64,000 nt of DNA from Peribacillus sp. ACCC06369 (lineage in GTDB: Bacteria > Bacillota > Bacilli > Bacillales > DSM-1321): the NCBI RefSeq assembly GCF_030348945.1, contig NZ_JAUCEN010000002.1:4898001-4962000 (forward strand), written 5' to 3'. Below are positions 1-8,107 of the stretch, one piece after another (position 1 is the first letter of the stretch; the number at the start of each line of letters is the position of its first letter). A program made the translations under genes and the position numbers. Below the pieces are notes generated by a model, which did not search any database, was not told where the DNA came from, and worked only from the letters and a program-made list of their open reading frames with translations.

Positions 1-47
1 TCGGCATATATAATTACATTTATGCTTAAAAGAAAGGATGTTTTTAT

Positions 48-533
48 TTGCCTAGTAATAAAAAGGAAGGCATAATCTTTGGACTTTTTATGTGTTTTGG
101 AATGGTTCTTATTATGTCAGTTTACAACACAGCTTTACACGGGGTTTCATCGTTTACAATAGGGGCTGCAGTGATTCAATTTGTGGTAACATTTATCGTC
201 GCTTTTATTGCAGAGTCAATAGTTGAACCGAAGGCGCGTAAACTTGCATTATCACTGCCTTATGATAAATCGAAAGAAACCAACTTTATTATTGCAATCG
301 CCTTTTGTATGGTCCCTATAATGGTCCTTATTATGTCAGTATATGGGGTTATTTTAACGAGGCTAATGATAGGAATCGAGGGTTCAATTGTCACAGCTTA
401 CCTTAAAACAGTTGGTCTAAACTTTATCGTGGCGCTACCATCACAGTTACTGATTGTTGGACCAATCTCACGCCGGTTATTAACTACATACATTAAACCA
501 GCGACACATAAGCCAAAATTAACAAAAATTTGA
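48..533 (+). CDS. DUF2798 family integral membrane protein
   Basis: A 161-residue hydrophobic protein made of two similar halves, each opening with a short basic segment followed by a motif such as GLFMCFGMVLIMSVY (about residues 12-26), repeated as CMVPIMVLIMSVYG near residue 87. This tandem four-helix layout is typical of DUF2798 proteins, whose function is not established. I chose the TTG start because an AGAAAGGA ribosome-binding site lies 9 bases upstream and no ATG fits. It is followed directly by a terminator, so it ends its transcription unit. Its upstream context lies outside the window. Family assignment is from motif recall; the biochemical role is unknown. Confidence 0.75.
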   Translation: MPSNKKEGIIFGLFMCFGMVLIMSVYNTALHGVSSFTIGAAVIQFVVTFIVAFIAESIVEPKARKLALSLPYDKSKETNFIIAIAFCMVPIMVLIMSVYGVILTRLMIGIEGSIVTAYLKTVGLNFIVALPSQLLIVGPISRRLLTTYIKPATHKPKLTKI

Positions 534-566
534 GTGCGTAAATATTAATGTATATGACAAATAAAT

Positions 567-599
567 AAAAAGGATTAAGCTAATACGCTAATCCTTTTT
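567..599 (+). terminator. Rho-independent terminator after the DUF2798 gene
   Basis: An 11-bp perfect stem (AAAAAGGATTA paired with TAATCCTTTTT) with an 11-nt loop, followed by a T-rich run. It lies 33 nt after the stop codon. Confidence 0.8.
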
Positions 600-812
600 A
601 TTTAATATGTTATAACTCTACTGCGTTAAGACGAAAAATTTCTTATATTAGGAATTAACCTGTCCCATCCAGACCAAGGCGTGCCGGTGAAACGACCATT
701 ATACCCAATATGGATTCCCCGATTTGTCCTCCCTCCATAATCCCCTTTTTTGAATAAACCTGCAGAATTCCTTTCAAAAAAAACTGGTAACCAGTTATTA
801 AAACATGAAAAC

Positions 813-1271
813 CTATAAATCCCGATTTAATAAACTGGCGGAAACCGGTTCGATTCCCATCTCCCTCGACCAGATGGACAACTGGCCTATATGATGAATT
901 TCGTGTGCTATGAGATGGCGCAGTATCCTGCCTTTTTGGTATGTCCCCTCCATCCAGGATGGCTGAATCATTTCTTCCTTCCCATCAATTGAATGCGAGT
1001 TCAAATAGTCCAAAATCTCTGAATGATAACGTCCGGATAATTCCTCCACTTTCTCGATCGTATTATAAGCGTCTAAATCAATCCCGACATCCGGCTTCCC
1101 TTGTATGGCCCTGATCCAGCTGCATTCGACATCGATTATATGGGCGAGCGTCCTTAAAATATTGCCCATCCCGCCAGTACGCTGTCGTTTCAGTTCCTCA
1201 CTCGGTACGGATCTGCACCACTTGAACCACTCATTTCGCACCTGCCAGTTATAAGTGAATAATGTCAACAT
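813..1271 (-). CDS. DinB/YfiT-like metal-binding protein
   Basis: A 152-residue DinB-superfamily four-helix protein. The metal-site histidines typical of the fold are visible: His44 in the TLAHIIDVE helix, and His123 and His127 in AHEIHHIGQ. Many Bacillus paralogues are thiol-dependent transferases (bacillithiol-linked) or are uncharacterised, so the substrate here is unknown. I set the start at the internal ATG (MLTLFTYNW), which is preceded by a GGGGG-rich site. The longer reading frame would run into the acetyltransferase gene. It lies 16 nt downstream of the double-GNAT gene and is probably co-transcribed with it. Confidence 0.8.
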   Translation of the reverse strand: MLTLFTYNWQVRNEWFKWCRSVPSEELKRQRTGGMGNILRTLAHIIDVECSWIRAIQGKPDVGIDLDAYNTIEKVEELSGRYHSEILDYLNSHSIDGKEEMIQPSWMEGTYQKGRILRHLIAHEIHHIGQLSIWSREMGIEPVSASLLNRDL

Positions 1272-1287
1272 CCCTTTTCCCCCAACA

Positions 1288-2127
1288 CTATTTGACGTTA
1301 AAGCACCGCTTCCCTTTATATAGATAATAATCCTGTCTTTGAATGGTTTTGAATCCACAAGATTCATAGAGTCTTAAAGCATGCTCATTAGTCGCCTCGA
1401 CCTCGAGAAAAATATCATATCCCAGCTGGCATTGTTCGGCTACAACCTTTTTCAATGCCTTTCTGCCAAGTCCGTTTCCCTGGTATTCCGGCAAAATGGA
1501 AAATCCATAAATCCACGCTTCCCGGTCTGAATGATCAACACGGATCTTACCGACCGCGCGGCCATCCTTTTCAATCATCATGGTTTTCAGAGTATCCTCA
1601 TATAGGATGCGCTGATAATAATCCTTCGCCTCTTGTTTCGTAAATTGGAAACACTGAATATCCAGCTGAATTTCCGTTTCCTCATCATCTCTCCGTGAAG
1701 GGCGAACGACTGCATCCTCATAATCATCCAGTTCCGTTTGAGACCATTTCATTTGAAACTCAGAAAAAGAAAACTCACATGGGAGCTGTTTCAAGAATCC
1801 TGTCCCTGAATGGGATTGGGAAGGTGCGTTCAAGATGATCAACTTATAGTTGCGCTCCACGGCACTCCTTATAGCTTCGTCCATCAGCTTTGTAAAAATG
1901 CCTTGCCTCCGAAAATCAGGGTGTACCATCCCACACATCTCCACTTTGTTTCCAAAATCGTAAAGACCAAGAAAACCAACAAGTTTTACTCCATCGTAGT
2001 GAAGAAAGTCATTCTTATTCACACCATTTCGACTGCGAAGTGTTTCCCAGTTCAGCTTTAATGTAAAATCCTCCCGTTCACATTCATGCTGTAGAATCCG
2101 AATATCTTCTAGCTGTATTTCATTCAA
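1288..2127 (-). CDS. Tandem-domain GNAT N-acetyltransferase
   Basis: A 279-residue protein with two GNAT folds. The N-terminal half carries RRQGIFTKL (acetyl-CoA-binding motif A, about residues 73-81) after a VHPDFR strand. The C-terminal half carries QGNGLGRKAL (about residue 215) and a typical end, NEHALRLYESCGF. The TTG start is preferred because AAAGGGGTGA sits about 6 nt upstream; longer starts lack such a site. Double-GNAT proteins often keep one catalytic and one regulatory or acceptor-binding domain. The acceptor cannot be predicted. It heads a two-gene unit with the DinB-like gene. Confidence 0.85.
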   Translation of the reverse strand: MNEIQLEDIRILQHECEREDFTLKLNWETLRSRNGVNKNDFLHYDGVKLVGFLGLYDFGNKVEMCGMVHPDFRRQGIFTKLMDEAIRSAVERNYKLIILNAPSQSHSGTGFLKQLPCEFSFSEFQMKWSQTELDDYEDAVVRPSRRDDEETEIQLDIQCFQFTKQEAKDYYQRILYEDTLKTMMIEKDGRAVGKIRVDHSDREAWIYGFSILPEYQGNGLGRKALKKVVAEQCQLGYDIFLEVEATNEHALRLYESCGFKTIQRQDYYLYKGKRCFNVK

Positions 2128-2163
2128 AATTGTCACCCCTTTCCATACTATCAGTTTATTACC

Positions 2164-2203
2164 AAAAAATAAGAAAAGCAGCATCCTTTTACTTGGATGC
2201 CGC
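2164..2203 (-). terminator. Terminator upstream of the GNAT gene (minus strand)
   Basis: On the minus strand, GCGGCATCC and GGATGCTGC form a 9-bp stem (one G-U pair) followed by TTTTCTTATTTTTT. It separates the GNAT-DinB unit from the upstream yvrJ transcript. Confidence 0.65.
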
Positions 2204-2526
2204 TTATTTACATAAGTTTATATATGAATGTTGTTTTTTTAAAAGTATTTTCACTTTAATCCATAAAACTAAAATCGTATGAGGGGAGGATTTCCTATCT
2301 AATTCCATTGACGGATGAATTATAGCAGTAAAATGATTCCAATTGAGGATTATTTTTTACCCATTTTGTGCTATATTCCAAATAATGGTTTATTATTTTT
2401 TTATTTGACTTTAAAGGAGGAATTTAATGGTCCAATGTACCGGTTTCTTTATACCCGAATTCCGGACCCTTTATTGAACAGAACCCGAAATTCGGTTTTT
2501 ACTACCTAGCACATTACGTCCTGAGG
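2204..2526. other. AT-rich gap between GNAT unit and yvrJ
   Basis: About 320 nt with no convincing long gene. A 64-codon frame at 2315-2509 (plus) has no family features and no ribosome-binding site at its start. The one notable element is the micropeptide frame at 2427-2477, described separately. Confidence 0.5.
2427..2477 (+). CDS. Candidate 16-residue micropeptide
   Basis: ATG is preceded by AAAGGAGG with 6-nt spacing, close to an ideal Bacillus translation start, but the frame closes after 16 codons (MVQCTGFFIPEFRTLY). A short CCGA-loop-TCGG-TTTTT element follows near 2490-2503. No homology is claimed. It could be a leader peptide, a decayed gene start or chance. Confidence 0.2.
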   Translation: MVQCTGFFIPEFRTLY

Positions 2527-2691
2527 TTATCGTTTTTTCGTTTTGTGAGCGGACTTTTTTAAGTTCTCTACGTCCGTTGTCAGTTCTTTTAATTGTTTAC
2601 CGAAGCGGAAGAGCAAAAACATAGAAACGACGAATGGATAGCCAAATTCGCTAACTAATGACACCCACATAGTAGCATCCTCAATCATCAT
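2527..2691 (-). CDS. yvrJ: YvrJ family small membrane protein
   Basis: A 54-residue protein with one predicted transmembrane helix (about residues 9-30) containing the family signature EFGYPFVVSMFLLFRFGKQL, followed by a charged tail. The first ATG is chosen because GGGGTG lies 6 nt upstream. In B. subtilis yvrJ is co-transcribed with oxdC and controlled by the SigO-RsoA sigma factor; its function is unknown. Here it is divergent from sigO-rsoA with about 156 nt between starts, and no oxalate decarboxylase gene is nearby. That neighbourhood strongly supports the call. Confidence 0.75.
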   Translation of the reverse strand: MMIEDATMWVSLVSEFGYPFVVSMFLLFRFGKQLKELTTDVENLKKSAHKTKKR

Positions 2692-2777
2692 CCTCTTCAC
2701 CCCTTTTCTTGTATCTGATATCTAAAGTGAAACTTGTTTTAAAAAAACAATCTAGCACTATTGATTTATGGATAAAA

Positions 2778-2790
2778 GAACGAATGTTCG
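2778..2790. promoter_or_regulatory. LexA/SOS-like dyad in the sigO promoter region
   Basis: GAACGAATGTTCG matches 12 of 14 positions of the Bacillus LexA consensus CGAACRNRYGTTYC on either strand. It lies just upstream of a TATAAT hexamer (2793-2798), 58 nt before the sigO start. Regulation by LexA is inference. Confidence 0.4.
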
Positions 2791-2847
2791 TATATAATTG
2801 ATTTATTCCCCTTGTCCATCACTTTATTAATTAAAGGAGGGATAGCG

Positions 2848-3471
2848 ATGAACCAATTAACTTCTCATTTTTTTTCTCATTCATTGGAATTTCTGCAACA
2901 ACAGTACTCATCTTTCTTTGAACAACCGATCATTCAAGTATTTTTACAGAACCCAGAGCATTTAAAGATTTTTACCGAAACTCTTGATTCCCCTTCTTCA
3001 CACAACATTTGCCAACTCAACGAGACTTTCAAAATTTTCTATTACCGGGCTAAGGTATACAAATACATGTGCTCCTTAATTTACTTTTTCTCCGTTGACT
3101 TTGATAAAAGGGCACGGAAGCAGCGGGAACGCTATCGAATGGTACTTGATGCGACACCAAGGGATACTGGCGGAATGATCGATCGAATCGGCACTTTGGA
3201 CGTTCAACTTGAAAAGATGGGAGAAACGAATGATCTAACTTCACACATAAGTGATGAAGAGATGATAAAAGCCTTGAAGACGTTAACATCCAAACAAACC
3301 CTGGTGCTGACCATGATTTTTTCCTACGGCCTATCCAACAAGGAAATTGCTGCCTATTTCCATGAGTCGCCACAGAATATCTCAAGCATCCGTAAACAAG
3401 CTCTAAAAAAACTTCGAAAGCACTATATGGATGAGGTATATAATAGAAAGGAGAAAAGCCATTGTGGATAA
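2848..3471 (+). CDS. sigO: SigO-like sigma factor subunit (region 4)
   Basis: A 207-residue protein with a sigma-70 region 4 helix-turn-helix at the C-terminus (LTSKQTLVLTMIFSYGLSNK onward, about residues 147-195). It lacks an obvious region 2. This matches YvrI/SigO of B. subtilis, a sigma factor that needs the separate region-2-like protein RsoA to work and that drives oxalate decarboxylase (oxdC-yvrJ) expression. The ATG start has AAAGGAGG 9 nt upstream; an earlier in-frame ATG has none. The stop codon overlaps the start of the rsoA-like gene by 8 nt, implying translational coupling and stoichiometric production. Confidence 0.75.
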   Translation: MNQLTSHFFSHSLEFLQQQYSSFFEQPIIQVFLQNPEHLKIFTETLDSPSSHNICQLNETFKIFYYRAKVYKYMCSLIYFFSVDFDKRARKQRERYRMVLDATPRDTGGMIDRIGTLDVQLEKMGETNDLTSHISDEEMIKALKTLTSKQTLVLTMIFSYGLSNKEIAAYFHESPQNISSIRKQALKKLRKHYMDEVYNRKEKSHCG

Positions 3472-3682
3472 AAAACTCTCAAAAGAAGAATTGGTGAATC
3501 TTATCGATTCTTTGAATCCTAAAATAAAAAAATCGTTAAAAAACACAAACTATCAAGACCGGAATGATCTGGAACAAGAGATTAAACTCAAGATCATTGA
3601 GTCATATGAAAAAATTGCAGCAATCGAGGCACCTAATTTCGAGGAATTCCTTGCAGAATTCCTGACTAAGCAAAAACAATGA
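3464..3682 (+). CDS. rsoA: RsoA-like sigma-O accessory subunit (region 2-like)
   Basis: A 72-residue protein resembling the core-binding part of sigma region 2: a first helix around LNPKIKKSLKNTNYQDRNDL followed by EQEIKLKIIESY. The pattern NPxIKKSLxxTxYQxRxDLEQEIKLKI is the part I recognise from RsoA-type proteins. The GTG start (AAAGGAG 10 nt upstream, overlapping the sigO stop) is preferred over the longer ATG frame that sits inside sigO. In B. subtilis RsoA binds the beta-prime coiled coil of RNA polymerase while SigO contacts the -35 element. A strong terminator follows, so the unit is bicistronic. Confidence 0.75.
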   Translation: MDKKLSKEELVNLIDSLNPKIKKSLKNTNYQDRNDLEQEIKLKIIESYEKIAAIEAPNFEEFLAEFLTKQKQ

Positions 3683-3683
3683 A

Positions 3684-3729
3684 AAATTACCAAGTCCAGA
3701 GCAGCATGCTGGACTTGGTAATTTTTTTC
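3684..3729 (+). terminator. Bidirectional terminator between rsoA and the acylase gene
   Basis: A 14-bp stem (ATTACCAAGTCCAG with CTGGACTTGGTAAT) flanked by A5 on the left and T7 on the right, placed between two convergent genes. Confidence 0.85.
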
Positions 3730-3735
3730 TGAATA

Positions 3736-6111
3736 TCAGTATGATGGATTCAATGTCAGTCTATCACCTTTTGGATCGTCTAATGCCGTTTTGTGATAAG
3801 TACCTTCTGCCCAATCATCAAGCTGATCGTGGTACCACTCACTTTTAACGTTACCTGATTGCCCCGGGCCAACGAGGTGATACCCCTGGTTCATGTCGGA
3901 TAGGTCGATGACAAACCTCCAGGAGCCACCATGATTAACAGTTCCGTCATCTAAAAATGCCGCTGCCTGTACAGTTACACTGCTGCCGCCGACCGGCAAT
4001 CCGCCGCCGCTGTTAAATAAATAATTTAACGGGGCAACACTTGATAGCGGGTGGTTAAACCTTACCTGATGATAGTCACCCCATTCCCAATCAGCTATAT
4101 CGTCACCTTGTGATTCTTCCAGCTCCTTTAACGTCTCCTGTAACGACTTGGCGAGTACCTGCTCCAGTCCGCCTGCCTCTTCAATCCAAGGACCCGGCTT
4201 ACCGTCCAGTGCCCGCCGCAGCAGTTCATCAATGGCTGAACGCCTTCCATTAAAGAGGTTGAGGGTTTCCTCCGGTATTTCTTCCGTAAGCAGAACTTCC
4301 CCTATTTTTTTCATCCAGACATTAAAAATCAGTGGCGCTGCTTCATCAACGGAATCAATTTGATTCCATTTCTTAAGAATCCTGAGTGCCTGTTCTTCCT
4401 GTTTTCCCGAAGGACCTTTCAATACCTCTAGAAATTGAGGGACAAACTCTCTAGCTTGCAGATTCAGCTGATCCATTTGCAGGCTTTGCATATCCTCGGT
4501 CGTAAGCTTTTTATTGGCTTTTAAAAACTCCTGTATCCTCATCTGACGGTAGGGCTGTGCCCAGTTATTGCTGATGTGGTAAGGATAGTCATCCGAGATG
4601 ACTTTATTATTCGCTGTCGAAATGAATCCCTCTTCCGGATTGACCGTTTTTGGAAGTTCATCAAACGGAATGTAGCCTTTCCACTCAAATTCATCCGTCC
4701 AGCCAGGTACTGGCAGCATACTATCGCCTTTTTTCCGGATTGGGATTCTCCCATTCGCCTTATAGGCAATGGTCCCATCGACTGAGGCAAAGACGAAATT
4801 CTGTGCCGGGGTTTCGAACTTCAAAAGGGCCTTTTCGAATTCTTTCCAGTTTCCGGCTTTATTCATATTCAGCACCGCTTCAAGCTCGGCAGAAGGATCA
4901 AGTGCCGTCCACCTTAATGCAAGGACGGTATCTTTTCCGCTTTTCCCGGCAAACTCGGAAACAACCGGTCCATGGCGGGTAACAGTCACCTTATAGTCAA
5001 GTGTCTTACCATCCTTCACCCTGATCGGTTCGTCCAAGATTTGTGCTTTTTCCCATTTACCTTTGAAGGCGAATTCTTTCAGGTTTTCCGGGTTTCTCTT
5101 CTCAATATACAGATCCTGAACATCCGGACCTGCATTGGTCACACCCCAAGCGACCTTTTCGTTATGACCGAGAATGATTCCCGGAATCCCGGCAAAAATA
5201 ACACCGCTCACATTGACTGACGGGGCCTCTAAATGCATTTGATACCAAACGGACGGTGTAGCTAATCCCAGATGGGGATCATCCGCCAATAACGGCTGAC
5301 CGGAATCCGTTTTCTTGCCTGAAACGACCCAGTTATTGCTGCCGTTGAATTCATAAGGAATAACAGCCCCTGCAAAACTTTTTTCAATATCCAGCTCTTC
5401 CTTACTGATGATATATGGAGCGCCCTTTGGATAATCAGGAAATAAATCATACGCTTTTTCCTTTGGGAACGTTTGCAGTAAATACTGTCTAAACGCCTGA
5501 TCTTCCCAGTTCCCGCCTAAATCAAAGGCCATATATTTACCGATGGTCAGCGAATCGACTGGTGTCCACGGCTCTGGTTTGTATCCAAGTAAAGTGAACT
5601 CGGCCGGCCATTTCCCATTCTGCTTCAGTTCATCGATATAAAGATTCACCCCTTCGGCAAACACATCCAGGGCTTCTTTCCCGTTACTTGTATATGCAGC
5701 ATAAGAGGCTTCAGCCGCCCGTCTCAACCCCAGTGTACGAAAATATTTATCATTTTTGACGGTTTTCTCACCAATCACTTCACTCAATCTTCCTGAGGCC
5801 TGACGCCTGCTTAAATCCATTTGAAATAAACGGTCCTGTGCTTGGATATACCCTTGGGCTAAATACAAATCATGTTCATTCGCTGCTTTGATATGCGGTA
5901 CCCCACTGGAATCCCTCACTACCGTAACCGGTTTCAAAAGGCCTGGAAGCGATATTTCCCCCTTTGTTTCGGGCAAGGATCTTGAAAGAAATACATTTGC
6001 AGCAATCAAAACAGACAGCAAAAGTAAAATCAGGATTCCAAAACTCCATAGCGCCCGTCTTTTCCATTTCGATTTTGGCTTTTGCTGAGGTACGGCAACT
6101 TCCATCGACAC
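3736..6111 (-). CDS. Penicillin acylase family Ntn hydrolase, membrane-anchored
   Basis: A 791-residue penicillin amidase-family protein, extracellular. A basic N-terminus and one hydrophobic segment (about residues 20-42) suggest a membrane anchor or uncleaved signal. The autoproteolytic site is visible at Gly257-Ser258-Asn-Asn-Trp: Ser258 would become the N-terminal nucleophile of the beta subunit. The downstream block with LADDPHL is typical. These enzymes cleave amide bonds of penicillins, acyl-homoserine lactones or other N-acyl compounds; which applies cannot be read from sequence. The start is ambiguous between GTG at 6111 and the ATG two codons later. The gene is monocistronic, with phased repeats upstream. 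Confidence 0.9.
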   Translation of the reverse strand: MSMEVAVPQQKPKSKWKRRALWSFGILILLLLSVLIAANVFLSRSLPETKGEISLPGLLKPVTVVRDSSGVPHIKAANEHDLYLAQGYIQAQDRLFQMDLSRRQASGRLSEVIGEKTVKNDKYFRTLGLRRAAEASYAAYTSNGKEALDVFAEGVNLYIDELKQNGKWPAEFTLLGYKPEPWTPVDSLTIGKYMAFDLGGNWEDQAFRQYLLQTFPKEKAYDLFPDYPKGAPYIISKEELDIEKSFAGAVIPYEFNGSNNWVVSGKKTDSGQPLLADDPHLGLATPSVWYQMHLEAPSVNVSGVIFAGIPGIILGHNEKVAWGVTNAGPDVQDLYIEKRNPENLKEFAFKGKWEKAQILDEPIRVKDGKTLDYKVTVTRHGPVVSEFAGKSGKDTVLALRWTALDPSAELEAVLNMNKAGNWKEFEKALLKFETPAQNFVFASVDGTIAYKANGRIPIRKKGDSMLPVPGWTDEFEWKGYIPFDELPKTVNPEEGFISTANNKVISDDYPYHISNNWAQPYRQMRIQEFLKANKKLTTEDMQSLQMDQLNLQAREFVPQFLEVLKGPSGKQEEQALRILKKWNQIDSVDEAAPLIFNVWMKKIGEVLLTEEIPEETLNLFNGRRSAIDELLRRALDGKPGPWIEEAGGLEQVLAKSLQETLKELEESQGDDIADWEWGDYHQVRFNHPLSSVAPLNYLFNSGGGLPVGGSSVTVQAAAFLDDGTVNHGGSWRFVIDLSDMNQGYHLVGPGQSGNVKSEWYHDQLDDWAEGTYHKTALDDPKGDRLTLNPSY

Positions 6112-6231
6112 ATCTCCCTCTCCCCTTAAAACTCTCTTTCTTTCTATTTAAGATATTCCGCGTTTCCACCCACCTTTCCTACCATCTTCCTGACATTCTC
6201 TCTTTTTATTTCCAGAAGGTTGGAAAGGGGC

Positions 6232-6396
6232 AAGGACGAATTACTACCGCGTAAGGTCAGATTATTCCGAGGAAGGTCGAATTACTACGCACGAGGTCGA
6301 ATTATTACACCACGTAGGTCGAATTATCCCGCCTAATGACCGATTATCTCGCAAAAGGGCGAATTATTACCTGTCAAGGTCGATTTACTACCGCGA
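6232..6396. repeat. Eight degenerate direct repeats, about 20.6-bp period
   Basis: Units resembling GGTCGAATTAYTACCGCG begin at 6234, 6255, 6275, 6295, 6317, 6337, 6357 and 6378 (intervals 21, 20, 20, 22, 20, 20, 21). The period is close to two helical turns. The array is intergenic, upstream of the acylase gene and just beyond the terminator of the next minus-strand gene. It is too short-period and too degenerate for CRISPR. Confidence 0.85.
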
Positions 6397-6423
6397 TATG
6401 CTCCGATAAACATTGTCAAATCC

Positions 6424-6449
6424 AAAAACACCGATACAAAGTATCGGTG
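6424..6449 (-). terminator. Terminator of the 144-residue hypothetical gene
   Basis: A perfect 9-bp stem (CACCGATAC/GTATCGGTG) with an AAA/TTT loop, followed by T5 on the minus strand, 13 nt after the stop codon. Confidence 0.85.
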
Positions 6450-6461
6450 CGTCAGGGGATT

Positions 6462-6896
6462 CTAGCTATTTGCAATTATGTATTCAATCACTTTATCCGC
6501 ATCATCCGTATAAAAGAGTGCCTTATCGAAGTCATGGGCTGCCTTCGTCTCGGCTTCCATGTATTCAAAGGAGAGGAAACCAAAGAGCCGCTTCCATTTA
6601 TTGTTTTTCTCAAGAAGTTTTCTTGCCCTTTTTATATCCTCAGGTATGAATTCATTAATGATAAAACATGGGTCAGAAAATGAATGGTCCTGAAAACGTT
6701 CGTTCAAGGCCTGCAATTTTTCCCGATCCCATTCCAGCCTTATCAAATCCGATATGACCGTCACATTTTGAACCGAGTCGAGGATGCGTTTTGACAAAAC
6801 ATCATATTCTTCATCCTCCAACCCATTATCCGTCATGATTCCTATACAATACCATTTTTCATTATGATCCAGTTCTTCATTTTTCTTGAAAAACAC
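6462..6896 (-). CDS. Hypothetical acidic soluble protein
   Basis: A 144-residue protein that I do not recognise. It opens with MFFKKNEELDHNEKWYCIGI and has no signal peptide or membrane segment. It alternates short hydrophobic strands with charged helices (for example PEDIKRARKLLEKNNKWK at about 95-112), which suggests a compact alpha/beta fold. It has its own terminator and no close co-directional neighbour, so it is likely monocistronic. Coding potential is supported by length, a GGAGG-type site (GGAGGGTGGATGAATAG on the minus strand) before the ATG, and the well-placed terminator. Confidence 0.65.
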   Translation of the reverse strand: MFFKKNEELDHNEKWYCIGIMTDNGLEDEEYDVLSKRILDSVQNVTVISDLIRLEWDREKLQALNERFQDHSFSDPCFIINEFIPEDIKRARKLLEKNNKWKRLFGFLSFEYMEAETKAAHDFDKALFYTDDADKVIEYIIANS

Positions 6897-7099
6897 TATT
6901 CATCCACCCTCCTTTTACGCTTTACATGTCCTATTTCTTTTTCTTGTATATTAAATCCATTCATTATCTAAATGGCAAATGCAACATGTCCGTCCTCAGC
7001 CATTTCACTATACCATGAAGGTATATCCACAGGATTCGCTAATTTTTTTTGGGAACTTCATTACATACAAAAAAGATACCCTGAAAAGGATACCCCCCA

Positions 7100-7963
7100 T
7101 CATACCGGCTGAAGAGCCAGCCCTCTTTGTTTAAACAGATATTCCATAGCCTCCCTGAACGATAGAAAAGCTTTTACCTGATTAGTGAAATCGAGTTTGA
7201 TTATCTCTTTCACCACATCAGGGGTAAAACCGACAAACATCGTTTCCGTACCCATCAACGCCAGTGCCCCCACTAGTTTATCTAAAAGGGAGAGCATATT
7301 GCTTTCCTTCGTAAAGGTAATCCCGGAGAGATCGATAATCAATACTTCCGCATTCAAATCTGCACATTTTTGCAGTACAGTCGATTGCATCGGCTCCATT
7401 CTCCAATCATCAATGCGCCCGATCAATGGTAAGAGCAGGACATCCTTTAAAACGGTCTGTACGATCGGAGTGGCCAATTCTTCCATGACTTCCTGGTTCT
7501 CTTTTATCTTCTGCAAAGAATCGTTTGCCATTCTTGCCATTTCTTTATAATGATTCACATAACTTATACTCACACAGTGTATGAATTGGTCCAGGATCGC
7601 ATCAATTATCGAGCTTGCCTTTAGCAAAATTTCAATGGAGTAGTAGCGGTTGCTTACTTCTTCTTCAATGAAACTCCAGAAAAGATTACGTACCAGCTGA
7701 GCTTCCTCAATATTCTTATCTAAAGGAATACCCATATCCACGACGCGCTTTCCTATTTCCATCCCCGTTATTTTCATACGTTCCATCGCTTGTGACTTTC
7801 CATGGATTAGGGCATCTGCATGGATTTGAATAAGCTCTGACCTTACCTTTTTACTGGTTTCAAAATCATAGAGCGGGCCATCTTCTTCGAACAACTCGAT
7901 ATGCTCCACCAAGATATATTTAAATTTTTCAATTTTTTCACCGATCATTCTTAATTCTTCCAT
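7100..7963 (-). CDS. RsbR-like STAS domain protein (stressosome type)
   Basis: A 287-residue protein with an N-terminal all-helical region (about 1-150) and a C-terminal STAS domain (about 165-280). In B. subtilis, RsbR paralogues form the stressosome that releases RsbT to activate sigma-B. The phosphorylatable segment here is IDLSGITFTKES, where RsbRA has a Thr in the DITGV context, so Ser replaces Thr. The second RsbRA site (Thr in the RPEIAQT segment) aligns with VVKE and is Glu here. The start is the ATG with GGAGGT 4 nt upstream. There are no rsb genes beside it, as is usual for dispersed RsbR paralogues. Confidence 0.75.
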   Translation of the reverse strand: MEELRMIGEKIEKFKYILVEHIELFEEDGPLYDFETSKKVRSELIQIHADALIHGKSQAMERMKITGMEIGKRVVDMGIPLDKNIEEAQLVRNLFWSFIEEEVSNRYYSIEILLKASSIIDAILDQFIHCVSISYVNHYKEMARMANDSLQKIKENQEVMEELATPIVQTVLKDVLLLPLIGRIDDWRMEPMQSTVLQKCADLNAEVLIIDLSGITFTKESNMLSLLDKLVGALALMGTETMFVGFTPDVVKEIIKLDFTNQVKAFLSFREAMEYLFKQRGLALQPV

Positions 7964-8107
7964 GTAGACCTCCCATAAAGGGCTTTTATCACATTTTATC
8001 AAATAGTTAATGGTTGTGGGTATAAAACCTTCTATTACCAATATGATAATAGACGTTTACCCTTTTCTGAATAAGGGTATTATGATATATGACTTGGAGG
8101 GATTACC

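Noticed and set aside
2315..2509. 64-codon plus-strand reading frame
   Set aside because: No ribosome-binding site at its start and low-complexity hydrophobic composition; the short frame at 2427 in another phase has the better start signal.
6232..6396. CRISPR array
   Set aside because: Units are about 20 bp without separate conserved repeats and unique spacers, are degenerate, and no cas gene is present.
6336..6683. 115-codon plus-strand reading frame
   Set aside because: Begins inside the repeat array and is antisense to the 144-residue gene, whose terminator and start signal are better supported.
7071..7097. Terminator after the RsbR-like gene
   Set aside because: The visible GATACC elements are direct, not inverted, repeats, so no stem forms.
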